Positions 33,171 through 44,250 of a stretch of 64,000 bases of DNA are shown here, in pieces. Position 1 is the first letter of the stretch; each line of letters opens with the position of its first letter. The notes below the pieces were generated by a model, which saw only the letters and a program-made list of their open reading frames with translations, had not been told where the DNA came from and did no database searches. The stretch is from Gigantopelta aegis (lineage: Eukaryota > Mollusca > Gastropoda > Neomphalida > Peltospiridae): positions 58,757,255-58,821,254 of the forward strand of contig NC_054712.1 of assembly GCF_016097555.1 (NCBI RefSeq), given 5' to 3'. The translations under genes and the position numbers were made by a program.

Positions 33171-33266
33171 CTAGTAGTACTGGTAGAAGATGCAGTAATA
33201 CACGACCAAACCGAACCCCACCAACACTGAGCTGATGATATAGAAAGCTATAAGACCTTCAGAATG
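33171..33266 (-). CDS. membrane C2H2 protein, terminal exon (TM helix)
   Basis: Acceptor TCTATTTTTTTAG (reading -) before 33266. It reads HSEGLIAFYIISSVLVGFGL, then VVYYCIFYQYY and TAG at 33173-33171. The LIAF...YYCIF stretch is a clear single transmembrane helix, with a short cytosolic or luminal tail ending in Tyr residues. Phase 0 at its start matches the end of the 35386-35456 exon. With the signal-like N terminus this predicts a type I membrane protein. Confidence 0.8.
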   Translation of the reverse strand, partial: HSEGLIAFYIISSVLVGFGLVVYYCIFYQYY

Positions 33267-33282
33267 CTAAAAAAATAGAATT

Positions 33283-33680
33283 CAAATTGAGTTTTTCTTA
33301 AAGCCTTAGGAATACAACTTAACATTCTGCTATCAGTTGACAAGCAGGATGAATGCAATATATAACTGAGTTTTTCTTAAAGCCTTAGGAATACAACTTA
33401 ACATTCTGCTATCAGTTGACAAGCAGGGTGAATGCAATATATAACTGAGTTTTTCTTAAAGCCTTAGGAATACAACTTAACATTCTGCTATCAGTTGACA
33501 AGCAGGGTGAATGCAATATATAACTGAGTTTTTCTTAAAGCCTTAGGAATACAACTTAACATTCTGCTATCAGTTGACAAGCAGAGTGAATGCAATATAG
33601 AACTGAGTTTTTCTTAAAGCCTTAGGAATACAACTTAACATTCTGCTATCAGTTGACAAGCAGGGTGAATGCAATATATA
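33283..33680. repeat. 79-bp tandem array, 5 copies
   Basis: Unit: GAGTTTTTCTTAAAGCCTTA, GGAATACAACTTAACATTCT, GCTATCAGTTGACAAGCAGG. It lies in the last intron, starting about 20 bp upstream (gene sense) of the terminal-exon acceptor but not including it. Confidence 0.94.
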
Positions 33681-33730
33681 ATTTAGACAGTGCAACCGAA
33701 ATTGGATCTTACTGGTCACTCTAGTTTTGG

Positions 33731-33917
33731 TAGGGATGGGATGTAGTCCAGTGGTAAAGCACTCATTTGAGTCTGGGATCAATTCCCATCAATGGACCCA
33801 TTGGGCTATTTCTAATTCCAGGCAATGTACCACGACTTGTATATCAAAGGCCGTGGTATGTGCTATCCTGTCTGTGGGATGGTGCATATAAAAGATTCCT
33901 TGCTACTAATAGAAAAT
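33731..33917 (+). mobile_element. family-1 SINE, 3'-truncated
   Basis: Head GGGATGTAGTCCAGTGGTAA, B box GGGATCAATTCCCATC, body TCAAAGGCCGTGGTATGTGC, ending after TTGCTACTAATAGAAAA. The usual 3' tail is missing. Antisense in the last intron of the - strand gene. Confidence 0.85.
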
Positions 33918-34046
33918 TGCTCACACTAATATGAAATGATGTTGGCTTATGTCAGATCCACTAACAGACCAATGTGGAGTGGAGTGCTAGGTTCAGACTT
34001 CCAACTGCCAGCAGAAAGTTGGCTTTCTAAGACTTTTACAACTGTC

Positions 34047-34456
34047 CAGTTGCTAGTCTGGGTGCTCTTACAACTCGATTCTCATATAACCCATTAGTTG
34101 TTAATCTGAGCGCACCCGTAGTAAGTCAGGAATTCGACAAATTACAAGGCAACCGTTGAGCTGGCCAACTTTCTACTGACAGTTGCTAGTCTGGGTGCTC
34201 TTACAACTCGATTCTCATATAACCCATTAGTTGTTAATCTGAGCGCACCCGTCGTAAGTCAGGAATTCGACAAATTACAAGGCAACCGTTGAGCTGGCCA
34301 ACTTTCTACTGACAGTTGCTAGTCTGGGTGCTCTTACAACTCGATTCTCATATAACCCATTAGTTGTTAATCTGAGCGCACCCGTCGTAAGTCGGGAATT
34401 CGACAAATTACAAGGCAACTGTTGAGCTGGCCAACTTTCTACTGACAGTTGGTAGT
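34047..34456. repeat. 133-bp tandem array, 3 copies
   Basis: Unit: CAGTTGCTAGTCTGGGTGCT, CATATAACCCATTAGTTGTT, TGAGCGCACCCGTCGTAAGT, GGCCAACTTTCTACTGA. Copies differ at only a few bases. Confidence 0.94.
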
Positions 34457-35385
34457 CTGAGTCTAATATAAGTATGATCCAATTTTAATAAAAATGTAAT
34501 TTAATAGAGTAAATGAAATTAGGGTTAAGCAACATTTGTGATATGTAGAGCATCACATAATAGTCTTTAATAGGTTTAAACAAATAAAAACCTTAATAAT
34601 GTGTAGAAGTAACAAGAACCATTTTGTTAGGAAAAAACATTAAAATGTAGAAAATAACACACTACAGTCTTTAATGGCTTTACAAAAATATAAAATAATG
34701 TGTAAATATATTTTTAATTATATGTTCCCACAAGACTCCCTCCCCTGCACAAACCTTTATGGCATGGTATTCAAACAATAATGGTATAAAACAATCAAGT
34801 ATGTCAAAGAGACATTCCTGATTTTGTGGTTATTGCACATATATGAGTGTCTGTATATTCAAGGTGTTTCGGGTCACCCTAATGTTGGCAGTAGCCCAAA
34901 CTAGACTTTAAATCCTAATTTGTTTTTGGCAGAATAATCTTATAACATCTTAAAACACAATTTGTTTATCTATCTGGAAGGCATGAAGAAAGTGTTTGTA
35001 TTAATACCTAATAGTAAATATCCCCAATCATTTAATACCTTTGCTTAGGTGGTAGCTTAGCATAGGTTTCAATATATACCCCCTTACGTTAAAGTTACCA
35101 TATCAATGCTGAGTACATTATGAGCACATCTTTAGCATTAAATGTTCCAGGTATAGCCCTGGGTGAGCCAAATACTGCACCAAATTGTATATTAAACTTC
35201 GAAAATTGCACAAATCAACAGTTATTGTCTAAAAAAAACTGTCACTTATTACATGAAGTTATTTCACTAAATTAAACTAACATTTACCAACTGCTCTCAA
35301 AATTCATAATTGGCGAGTGCCAGAGCGAGCTCTGGTATTCTAGAAAATTTGTGTTTTAAAGGGATAAATATAGACAAATAATCAC
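34457..35385. other. intron of the - strand gene
   Basis: AT-rich; two partial repeats of AGTCTTTAATGGCTTT and AATAATGTGTA near 34560-34700. No element family recognised. Confidence 0.45.
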
Positions 35386-35456
35386 CCTCTGTTGCTGCGG
35401 GATATCCCAGTACTTGTTGCACGTCAAGTAAGAACACACTCGGTCATGTAACAATC
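35386..35456 (-). CDS. membrane C2H2 protein, fifth recognised exon
   Basis: Reading -, acceptor TTTGTTTGACTTCAG precedes 35456 and donor GTGATT follows 35386. The G carried over from the 37375 exon plus GA gives Gly, then LLHDRVCSYLTCNKYWDIPQ and QQR, ending in phase 0. The C-x5-C spacing continues the Cys-rich luminal region. The exon fits on both sides (phase 1 in, phase 0 out), and all other frames are closed or out of phase. Confidence 0.75.
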
Positions 35457-35596
35457 CTGAAGTCAAACAAAGTATCAGATGCAAGTTTTATTTTACGTAT
35501 CACACAAATATACTTAACAACAAACAAAAATGCAAAAATGGGCCTAAGACACAACTAATGAGATTCAAACCCAATAATTTATAATAAATTAAATAA

Positions 35597-36063
35597 AACA
35601 TGTGAACACTTATAATAGCAGAGAGGGGACTAGCAAAATAAAACATGTGAACACTTAAAATAGCAGAGGGGACTAGCAAAATAAAACATGTGAACACTTA
35701 TAATAGCAGAGAGGGGACTAGCAAAATAAAACATGTGAACACTTATAATAGCAGAGAGGGGACTAGCAAAATAAAACATGTGAACACTTATAATAGCAGA
35801 GAGGGGAGTAGCAAAATAAAACATGTGAACACTTATAATAGCAGAGAGGGGAGTAGCAAAATAAAACATGTGAACACTTATAATAGCAGAGAGGGGACTA
35901 GCAAAATAAAACATGTGAACACTTATAATAGCAGAGAGGGGAGTAGCAAAATAAAACATGTGAACACTTATAACAGCAGAGAGGGGAGTAGCATAATAAA
36001 ACATGTTAACACTTATAACAGCAGAGAAGGGAGTAGCATAATAAAACATGTGAACACTTATAA
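35597..36063. repeat. 45-bp tandem array, about 10 copies
   Basis: Unit AATAAAACATGTGAACACTT then ATAATAGCAGAGAGGGGACT. The 45-bp period opens frames of 133-139 codons on both strands, which are artefacts. Intronic in the - strand gene. Confidence 0.95.
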
Positions 36064-36191
36064 GATCAAAATAGTCTGTGTACCCTTATAAAAATGTTTT
36101 AAATTGTGAGTGGCTCCTTAATAGCTCTCAGCTTATACACAATAAGTAGAGTTTAATTATTTGATCATGGTTTGTTTTGGTTTACTTATGG

Positions 36192-37339
36192 CTTGCTTTG
36201 CTGGGCACAATATTTCACGCGAACCGCCATTCTGTTCGCGTGTCGGTTACGCAAAATTAAATTTACGCGAACCGCAAATCAGTTACGTCATGACCTGTAA
36301 ACGTTCAGAAATTAAAACTTGCAAACTTCACGATTACAGGAAGTTTATTCATGCAGACATACTACTGGTATTCTGACAAATGTTTTACACTGATTTTTAG
36401 ATACTTGATGCGCAGAAAACCAGTAAACAACGTTATATTGCAACAGTTGTAACTTGCGACCAGTCGACAGTTTTAAAACAATTTTAAAGAAATGTGTTCG
36501 GACCGCTTGGGACGGCTAAATTTTCTGCTGCTATTTTATCTCTAAAGGAATATATGTAGACATACTATTGGATTGGCTAAAATTTTACATATGTTAAAAA
36601 CAGTTTTAACGTAAACAGGAATCCAAAAGTGTCACAAAATTGAACAATACTAACATCGCATAATGAGCTTTAAAAAACAACAACCTTTGGAACGTCACTG
36701 TAGTATATAAGTACCATCGATGAAGTGAAAGTAGCATAGCCACCGCAAATCGCAAAAAGGAATCCCTACAAATGAGTATTTATCTATTTCAAAGGCGTAG
36801 CGCCCATTACGCACAGTACGTAATGCAAAAACAAAATCCGGGAATAGGTCGAGGCTGTTTGTAATTGTTCTATAAAATAGCCCTGATAAAATTGACTCGA
36901 AAAAAGAGTTGTAAAAATGCATCTACAGGCGTCCTGAGTTTCAAAATTTTCACAGGGGCAGGCCCCCCGAATCCCCCCGCTCGGGCACGCCTTTGGCGTG
37001 CGTAATTCTAAGAATATTTCTGGCTACGCCCCTGTATTTTGTTTCAGTACTGGGGCTAATGTTCAGTTCTTTTATAATATTGTTAACTTTAGCAAGCATT
37101 AAAGACATTTTTTGTATTTTTTTTTATGTTTTCTTTTGTATTTGTTTTAACTTTATGTTTCAGCTAAAAACTATGTATTTAAAATATAATTTCAACGTAA
37201 CTTTGAGGTAACCGATCAGATAACCCATGGGTTATGCAAATATAATTCACGTAACCGAACAATTGGTTATCTAGGTAAAAATCATGTAAACCGACTTCCG
37301 GTTACCTCAGATTTCGAAATATTGTCCCTTGCTTTGGCA
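36192..37339. mobile_element. 1.15-kb element with inverted ends
   Basis: TTGCTTTGCTGGGCACAATA at the left and, on the other strand, GCAAGGGACAATATTTCGAA at the right. Subterminal GGTTACG/CGAACCG motifs recur at both ends (36220-36290, 37205-37310). No transposase was recognised, so it is probably non-autonomous. A second element appears nested at 36791-37032. Confidence 0.5.
36791..37032. mobile_element. nested short element, GGCGTAGC ends
   Basis: GGCGTAGCGCCC at the left and GGCTACGCCC at the right (GGGCGTAGCC on the other strand). It contains GGCAGGCCCCCCGAATCCCC and CGGGCACGCCTTTGGCGTGC, the latter a small palindrome. GC-rich against its surroundings. Confidence 0.5.
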
Positions 37340-37374
37340 AATCACACCAAATACATGTTGAAACGATATCTCAC

Positions 37375-37429
37375 CTGACAAAACGGCACTCCAGTTACCT
37401 GGTGATTCACTCGGCATACACTGTTTCAT
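37375..37429 (-). CDS. membrane C2H2 protein, fourth recognised exon
   Basis: Reading -, acceptor CGTTTCTAGACTCAG precedes 37429 and donor GTGAGA follows 37375. It encodes MKQCMPSESPGNWSAVLS plus one base (G). It follows ...VFEKCM of the 38390 exon in phase 0 and continues the Cys-rich segment. Short exon, but both splice sites are strong and the phase fits both neighbours. Confidence 0.72.
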
Positions 37430-37557
37430 CTGAGTCTAGAAACGGAAAAGTAATTATAGTTGATAACACACATGATTGATTTTAAACAAATAACTAATAT
37501 GTATATTAATACTGCCCTTATCTTTTCTTCTTTTTTTCTTCTTTTTGTTAAACAGAA

Positions 37558-37953
37558 AGAAAGAAAAAAGAAAGAAATGTTTTATTTAACGACGCACTCA
37601 ACACATTTTAGTTACGGTTATATGGCATCAGACATATGGTTAAAGGACCACAGATTTTGAGAGGAAACCCGCTGTCGCCACTACATGGGCTACTCTTTCC
37701 TATTAGCAGCAAGGGATCTTTTATTTGTGCTTCCCACAGGCAGGATAGCACAAACCATGGCCTTTGTTGAACCAGTTATGGATCACTGGTTGGTGCAAGT
37801 GGTTTACACCTACCCATTGAGCCTTACGGAGCACTCACTCAGGGTTTGGAGTCGGTATCTGGATTAAAAATCCGATGCCTCGACTGGGATCCGAACCCAG
37901 TACCTACCAGCCTGTAGACTGAAGGCCTACCCACGACGCCACCGAGGCCGTTT
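37558..37953 (-). mobile_element. family-3 SINE (about 395 bp)
   Basis: Almost the same as 32431-32826: head GGCCTCGGTGGCGTCGTGGG, GGGTTCGGATCCCAGTCG, body AGATCCCTTGCTGCTAATAG, 3' part TAACTAAAATGTGTTGAGTG. It sits in the intron between the 38390 and 37375 exons, same strand as the gene. Confidence 0.9.
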
Positions 37954-38283
37954 TTTTTTTAAACAGAATGCTGTGCTAACAAATAAAAGGCACAGAGGAT
38001 AAAACAATTTCTGTTTTTTTCTTATAAGATCTGAAGAATGTTTGGTTCTGCAGGTACTTTCAATTTTCATAATTCAAACAAGTGGTGAATAAGGGTGGTG
38101 GTGGGGTTGATGGTAAAATTAAAGAAATACAACTGAAAATTACTTTTGTTTTATCTTTTTAAAAACCTTTTTTAAATGTTAAGCATTTGTGTTTAAAATT
38201 TTAGCTTTAGTAGCAGGCACATGAGATTTTGTTAAAAATAAAATGCAAATTATCACAAATTTGTCAGTTCAAAACATAACCCA

Positions 38284-38410
38284 CCATGCACTTCTCAAAC
38301 ACTTCAAAACATAACCTACCATGCACTTCTCAAACACTTCAAAACATAACCTACCATGCACTTCTCAAACACTTCAAAACATAACCTACCATGCACTTCT
38401 CAAACACTTC
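38284..38410 (-). repeat. 35-bp array of exon end plus splice donor, 4 copies
   Basis: Reading -, each unit is GTTTGAGAAGTGCATG followed by GTAGGTTATGTTTTGAAGT. The first part is the last 16 coding bases of the 38390-38527 exon and the second starts with its donor GTAGGT (GTGGGT in the last copy). Four donors therefore stand in tandem, the first at the true exon end. A 35-bp step changes the reading frame. Confidence 0.9.
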
Positions 38411-38527
38411 CTGCATGTCATCTTCTAAACACAGCGCCACATCCCAGAAGTCGGGACGACGGGAATGTGACAAAATATCACAGCGGAAAATATCACAGTA
38501 ATCAGACAGGCAGACAGAATCATTGCC
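38390..38527 (-). CDS. membrane C2H2 protein, Cys-rich exon
   Basis: Reading -, acceptor ATCTTGTTTTCCAG precedes 38527 and donor GTAGGT follows 38390. It encodes GNDSVCLSDYCDIFRCDILS, then HSRRPDFWDVALCLEDDMQE and VFEKCM: exactly 46 codons, phase 0 at both ends. The C-x4-C-x4-C pattern and acidic part follow the zinc finger directly. The exon is unusual because its acceptor side and its donor side are both multiplied into tandem arrays (38484-39155 and 38284-38410). Confidence 0.82.
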
Positions 38528-39155
38528 CTGGAAAACAAGATAAAAACATCACAGTAATCAGTCATGCAGACAGAATCATTGCCCTGGAAAACAAGATACA
38601 AACATCACAGTAATCAGACAGGCAGACAGAATCATTGCCCTGGAAAACAAGATAAAAACATCACAGTAATCAGACAGGCAGACAGAATCATTGCCCTGGA
38701 AAACAAGATAAAAACATCACAGTAATCAGACAGGCAGACAGAATCATTGCCCTGGAAAACAAGATAAAACATCACAGTAATCAGACAGGCAGACAGAATC
38801 ATTGCCCTGGAAAACAAGATAAAAACATCACAGTAATCAGACAGGCAGATAGAATCATTGCCCTGGAAAACAAGATAAAAACATCACAGTGGTCAGACAG
38901 GCAGACAGAATCATTGCCCTGGAAAACAAGATAAAACATCACAGTGATCAGACAGAATCATTGCCCTGGAAAACAAGATAAAAAAATCACAGTGATCAGA
39001 CAGAATCATTGCCCTGGAAAACAAGATAAAAACATCACAGTGGTCAGACAGGCAAACAGAATCATTGCCCTGGAAAACAAGATAAAAACATCACAGTGGT
39101 CAGACAGGCAGACAGAATCATTGCCCTGGAAAACAAGATAAAAACATCACAGTAA
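38484..39155 (-). repeat. 56-bp array of splice acceptor plus exon start, about 12 copies
   Basis: Reading -, each unit is TTTTTATCTTGTTTTCCAG followed by GGCAATGATTCTGTCTGCCT and GTCTGATTACTGTGATG. This is the acceptor and the first 36 coding bases of the 38390-38527 exon. The lowest copy is the real exon. Some units lack GGCAGACAG or have single-base length changes. Each copy keeps the pyrimidine tract and CAG. Confidence 0.92.
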
Positions 39156-39386
39156 TGAGACAGGACAGATGGATAAGTAATGTTCAAACAAATATTTTCA
39201 GTAGCAATTATTGTCTTTTTTAGTAACTTATACCTCGGTTACTAGACACAATGCGTATTTTGATGCTTGTAACAGCTCTTGAAATTCATGATGTCAGTAA
39301 ACAGTGCCGCTGTAAAACAATGGTGCAAAATTGACCTGCAGCAACATTTTTATCATTACCGAGTATTTACTTTATTATTATCTGTA

Positions 39387-39567
39387 CTAGGGCTCAAACT
39401 CAAGAATTTAATACCGATGGCAATTTTGAAATGTTTTTGCTGTGAGCACCCAATGATTCTTATTGAGTGGCAAAAAAATTGCCATCGGTAAAATCCCTGA
39501 CCTACAACAATTCATATCACAACTACAGCAATTGCCGTCAATGCCTTCATTAAATTCGAGCCCTGCT
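39387..39567. mobile_element. foldback element
   Basis: Outer ends AGGGCTCAAACTCAAGAATT and, on the other strand, AGCAGGGCTCGAATTTAATG. Inner stem CCGATGGCAATTTT with AAAATTGCCATCGG (one extra base). No coding capacity. Confidence 0.65.
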
Positions 39568-39640
39568 GTACTAAACTGCCATCACAAGATGATGTGAATT
39601 TCAAGGGCTGTTGTAACAATATTTTATATTCTGCTTAAAT

Positions 39641-39876
39641 CAGGGCTTCTAGATTAAGTCTGTTTTGTAAATAGGAATATCCTGCCCCCACCCAAACCAT
39701 CCCAATGTTAGTGTTTACGCTCGATCTCTCTCTTTAGGTGACATATCTTATTATTACTATTATTTAGTAAAATTGTAATAATTAACTTAAACTAAAGTAG
39801 GGTTTGTGAATTTTTAATTGTTAAATCACTGATCCCATGGCTAGAGGATTTTATAAAAATTCTTGAATCCCTGACT
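39641..39876. mobile_element. short inverted-end element
   Basis: TCAGGGCTTCTAGATTAAG at the left; GTCAGGGATTCAAGAATTTT on the other strand at the right. Similar ends to 39387-39567. Intronic. Confidence 0.45.
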
Positions 39877-39918
39877 TAAATACGTTTACTGCACAAAACG
39901 ACACTTTAATGTACAGAC

Positions 39919-40170
39919 CTCTCTAATCCAATCTCTGTGCCTGTTGTCAAAATGTTTGTCGAGGAAGTGTTCTGTAATAAATGCTTTCCCACAAATGTTA
40001 CACTTCCATCGGTTTGCACCTTCCACAACTTTGCGTTCTTCCTGGAGGAAAAAAAGTTCTCGTTGAAGATAGAATGGACATGTCTTTGGCATTTCCATCT
40101 TTGTGAAACTCGAGGTAGCTATATGCTGAATGTATTCTGGTATCTGTTGCCAGAATGCCGGTTTTATTTT
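39919..40170 (-). CDS. membrane C2H2 protein, zinc-finger exon
   Basis: Reading -, acceptor TTTTTTCTGTCTTCAG precedes 40170 and donor GTCTGT follows 39919. Exactly 84 codons, phase 0 at both ends: KIKPAFWQQIPEYIQHIATS, SFTKMEMPKTCPFYLQRELF, FLQEERKVVEGANRWKCNIC, GKAFITEHFLDKHFDNRHRD, WIRE. The finger is C-x2-C-x12-H-x4-H with all four ligands present. Its FLDKHFDNRH text is not the usual DNA-binding KRAB or Kruppel type. I associate it with an uncharacterised eukaryotic family that has a signal peptide and one finger, but I cannot name it. With the TM exon at 33171 the finger should lie on the luminal or extracellular side. Confidence 0.85.
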
Positions 40171-40599
40171 CTGAAGACAGAAAAAACATAAAAAATAAAG
40201 CAAACACACTGTAAATAAGGAAATATTAACGAGCATAAAATGTGAGCGAATTTAGCGAGATCATACAAGACGCTAATATTTCATAACGTTAAATGTAAAT
40301 ATCTTATCAAACAAATTACCAATTATTCCCAACATTACAACATTTCATAACATGTTTGATGAGACATTAAAAATGTTCCCAATTTGGGAGTTTCGTACTG
40401 TATATAAATTTAAATAGACGTACATAATAATGCTCCGAAAATCGATTGTGCGATGGTTTTGTCAATGATTACCTGAACACACAAGATGTGTCACATGCTA
40501 AACCAAAAAAGCCAGGCAGACAACAAATGTTAATTAGCATACAAATTACTGCAATTTTCTACTACATTTTATGTTGTCTGTCAGCTGCATAATGTCAAA
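40171..40599. other. intron of the - strand gene
   Basis: AT-rich, no feature recognised beyond the splice acceptor at its left edge. Confidence 0.4.
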
Positions 40600-40730
40600 A
40601 TATTGTTTGTTTGTTTGTTTTTGTTTAACAACACAACTGGAGCACATTGATTAATTAATTATTGGCTATTGGATGTCAAACATTTGGTAATTCTGACTTG
40701 TATTCATCAGAGGAAACCTGCTACATTGAT

Positions 40731-40992
40731 TGATTTCAACTTATTTTCGTGCTCATATCCAATTACAGTTCAAGCACACTGTCCTTGGCACACACCTCAG
40801 CTATCTGGGCTGCCTGTCCAGGACAGTGGGTTAGTTGTTAGTTTGTTAGTGGTTAGTGAGAGAGAAGAGGGTGTAGTGGCCTTATATCTACCCACTGAGC
40901 CCTTAAGAACTCGCTCTGAGTTGGAACCGGTACCGGGGTGCCTACCAGCCTGTAGTCCGATGGCTTAACCACTGCGCCACCGAGGCCGGTTC
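40731..40992 (-). mobile_element. family-2 SINE inserted in a SINE
   Basis: On the - strand: CCGGCCTCGGTGGCGCAGTG, AACCACTAACAAACTAAC, GTCCTGGACAGGCAGCCCAG, ending ATTGGATATGAGCACGAAAA. The host SINE resumes on both sides (GGAAACCTGCTACATT and CAACATTTTTATTAATG). Confidence 0.88.
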
Positions 40993-41046
40993 CCGCAACA
41001 TTTTTATTAATGCAGCAAGGGATCTTTTATATGCAGCCTTTGTCCA

Positions 41047-41382
41047 GTTGTGAGGGGCGAGACATAGCCCAGTGGTAAAGCGCTCACTTGATGCGCAGTC
41101 GGTTTGGGATCGATCCCAGTCAGTGGGCCCATTGGGCCATTTCTTGCTCTAGCTATTGCACCACAACTGGTACATCAAAGGCCGTAGTATGTCCTATCCT
41201 GTCTATTGGATGGTGCATATGAAAGATCCCTTGCTGCTAATCGAAAAGAGTAGCCCAGGAAGTGGCGACAGCAGGTTTCCTCTCTCTATATCTGTGTGGT
41301 CCTCAATCATATGTCTGATGCTATATAACCGTAAATAAAATGTGTTAAGTGCGTCGTTAAATAAACCATTTCCTTCTTTCCT
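41047..41382 (+). mobile_element. long-tail family-1 SINE inserted in a SINE
   Basis: Head GCGAGACATAGCCCAGTGGT, B box GGGATCGATCCCAGTC, 3' part AGGAAGTGGCGACAGCAGGT, tail TTAAATAAACCATTTCCTTC. It is flanked by the 13-bp duplication TTGTCCAGTTGTG of the host SINE (left about 41041, right about 41383), a clear target-site duplication. Confidence 0.92.
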
Positions 41383-41404
41383 TGTCCAGTTGTGGTGCAC
41401 TAAT

Positions 41405-44250
41405 TGGATGAGAAAAACTCAATCAGCTGAATGGATCCACCAAGCTGGTTCAATCCAGCGACTCAAGTACCTAGAGTGAGAACACAATCAGCTGAATGGA
41501 TCCACCAAGCTGGTTCGATCCAGCGACACAAGTACCTCGAATGAGAACACAAACAGCTGAATGGATCCACCAAGCTGGTTCGATCCAGCGACACAAGTAC
41601 CTAGAGTGAGAACACAATCAGCTGAATGGATCCACCAAGCTGGTTCGATCCAGCGACACAAGTACCTAGAGTGAGAACACAATCAGCTGAATGGATCCAC
41701 CAAGCTGGTTCGATGGATCCACCAAGCTGGTTCGATCCAGCGACTCAAGTACCTAGAGTGAGAACACAATCAGCTGAATGGATCCACCAAGCTGGTTCGA
41801 TCCAGCGACTCAAGTACCTAGAGTGAGAACACAATCAGCTGAATGGATCCACCAAGCTGGTTTGATCCAGCGACTCAAGTACCTCTAGTGAGAACACAAT
41901 CAGCTGAATGGATCCACCAAGCTGGTTCGATCCAGCGACACAAGTACCTCTAGTGAGAACACAATCAGCTGAATGGATCCACCGAGTGAGAACTCAATCA
42001 GCTGAATGGATCCACCAAGCTGGTTCGATCCAGCGACACAAGTACCTAGAGTGAGAACACAATCAGCTGAATGGATCCACCAAGCTGGTTCGATCCAGCG
42101 ACTCAAGTACCTCTAGTGAGAACACAATCAGCTGAATGGATCCACCAAGCTGGTTCGATCCAGCGACACAAGTACCTCTAGTGAGAACACAATCAGCTGA
42201 ATGGATCCACCGAGTGAGAACTCAATCAGCTGAATGGATCCACCAAGCTGGTTCGATCCAGCGACACAAGTACCTAGAGTGAGAACACAATCAGCTGAAT
42301 GGATCCACCAAGCTGGTTCGATCCAGCGACTCAAGTACCTCTAGTGAGAACACAATCAGCTGAATGGATCCACCAAGCTGGTTCGATCCAGTGACACAAG
42401 TACCTCTAGTGAGAACACAATCAGCTGAATGGATCCACCGAGTGAGAACACAATCAGCTGAATGGATCCACCAAGCTGGTTCGATCCAGCGACTCAAGTA
42501 CCTCTAGTGAGAACACAATCAGCTGAATGGATCCACCAAGCTGGTTCGATCCAGCGACACAAGTACCTCTAGTGAGAACTCAATCAGCTGAATGGATCCA
42601 CCAAGCTGGTTCGATCCAGCGACACAAGTACCTCTAGTGAGAACTCAATCAGCTGAATGGATCCACCAAGCTGGTTCGATCCAGCGACACAAGTACCTCT
42701 AGTGAGAACACAATCAGCTGAATGGATCCACCAAGCTGGTTCGATCCAGCGACTCAAGTACCTAGAGTGAGAACACAATCAGCTGAATGGATCCACCAAG
42801 CTGGTTCGATCCAGCGACTCAAGTACCTAGAGTGAGAACACAATCAGCTGAATGGATCCACCGAGTGAGAACTCAATCAGCTGAATGGATCCACCAAGCT
42901 GGTTCGATCCAGCGACACAAGTACCTTGAGTGAGAACACAATCAGCTGAATGGATCCACCAAGCTGGTTCGATCCAGCGAGACAAGTACCTCTAGTGAGA
43001 ACTCAATCAGCTGAATGGATCCACCAAGCTGGTTCGATCCAGCGACACAAGTACCTCTAATGAGAACACAATCAGCTGAATGGATCCACCAAGCTGGTTC
43101 GATCCAGCGACACAAGTACCTCGGGTGAGAACACAATCAGCTGAATGGATCCACCAAGCTGGTTCGATCCAGCGACACAAGTACCTAGAGTGAGAACACA
43201 ATCAGCTGAATGGATCCACCAAGCTGGTTCGATCCAGCGACTCAAGTACCTCTAGTGAGAACACAATCAGCTGAATGGATCCACCAAGCTGGTTCGATCC
43301 AGCGACACAAGTACCTCTAGTGAGAACACAATCAGCTGAATGGATCCACCGAGTGAGAAGTCAATCAGCTGAATGGATCCACCAAGCTGGTTCGATCCAG
43401 CGACACAAGTACCTAGAGTGAGAACACAATCAGCTGAATGGATCCACCAAGCTGGTTCGATCCAGCGACTCAAGTACCTCTAGTGAGAACACAATCATCA
43501 GCTGAATGGATCCACCAAGCTGGTTCGATCCAGTGACACAAGTACCTCTAGTGAGAACACAATCAGCTGAATGGATCCACCGAGTGAGAACTCAATCAGC
43601 TGAATGGATCCACCAAGCTGGTTTGATCCAGCGACACAAGTACCTAGAGTGAGAACACAATCAGCTGAATGGATCCACCAAGCTGGTTCGATCCAGCGAC
43701 ACAAGTACCTAGAGTGAGAACTCAATCAGCTGAATGGATCCACCAAGCTGGTTCGATCCAGCGACACAAGTACCTCTAGTGAGAACTCAATCAGCTGAAT
43801 GGATCCACCAAGCTGGTTCGATCCAGCGAGACAAGTACCTCTAGTGAGAACTCAATCAGCTGAATGGATCCACCAAGCTGGTTCGATCCAGCGACACAAG
43901 TACCTAGAGTGAGAACACAATCAGCTGAATGGATCCACCAAGCTGGTTCGATCCAGCGAGACAAGTACCTCTAGTGAGAACACAATCAGCTGAATGGATC
44001 CACCAAGCTGGTTCGATCCAGCGACACAAGTACCTCTAGTGAGAACACAATCAGCTGAATGGATCCACCAAGCTGGTTCCATCCAGCGACACAAGTACCT
44101 AGAGTGAGAACACAATCAGCTGAATGGATCCACCAAGCTGGTTCGATCCAGCGACACAAGTACCTAGAGTGAGAACTCAATCAGCTGAATGGATCCACCA
44201 AGCTGGTTCGATCCAGCGACACAAGTACCTCTAGTGAGAACTCAATCGAC
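41405..44250 (-). repeat. 65-bp array made of a SINE tRNA-like head, about 45 copies
   Basis: Reading -, units run TTCTCACTAGAGGTACTTGT, GTCGCTGGATCGAACCAGCT, TGGTGGATCCATTCAGCTGA, TTG. This is the region after the A box in the SINE head (compare GGATCGAACCACCTCGATAG in the 62575-62885 copy). Six or more short units of about 36 bp (ACCGAGTGAGAACTCAATC) recur in a higher-order pattern every few units. Frames of 64-75 codons over it are artefacts. Confidence 0.95.

Noticed and set aside
35630-36091. Frames of 133-139 codons on both strands
   Set aside because: Artefact of the 45-bp array in an intron of the - strand gene.
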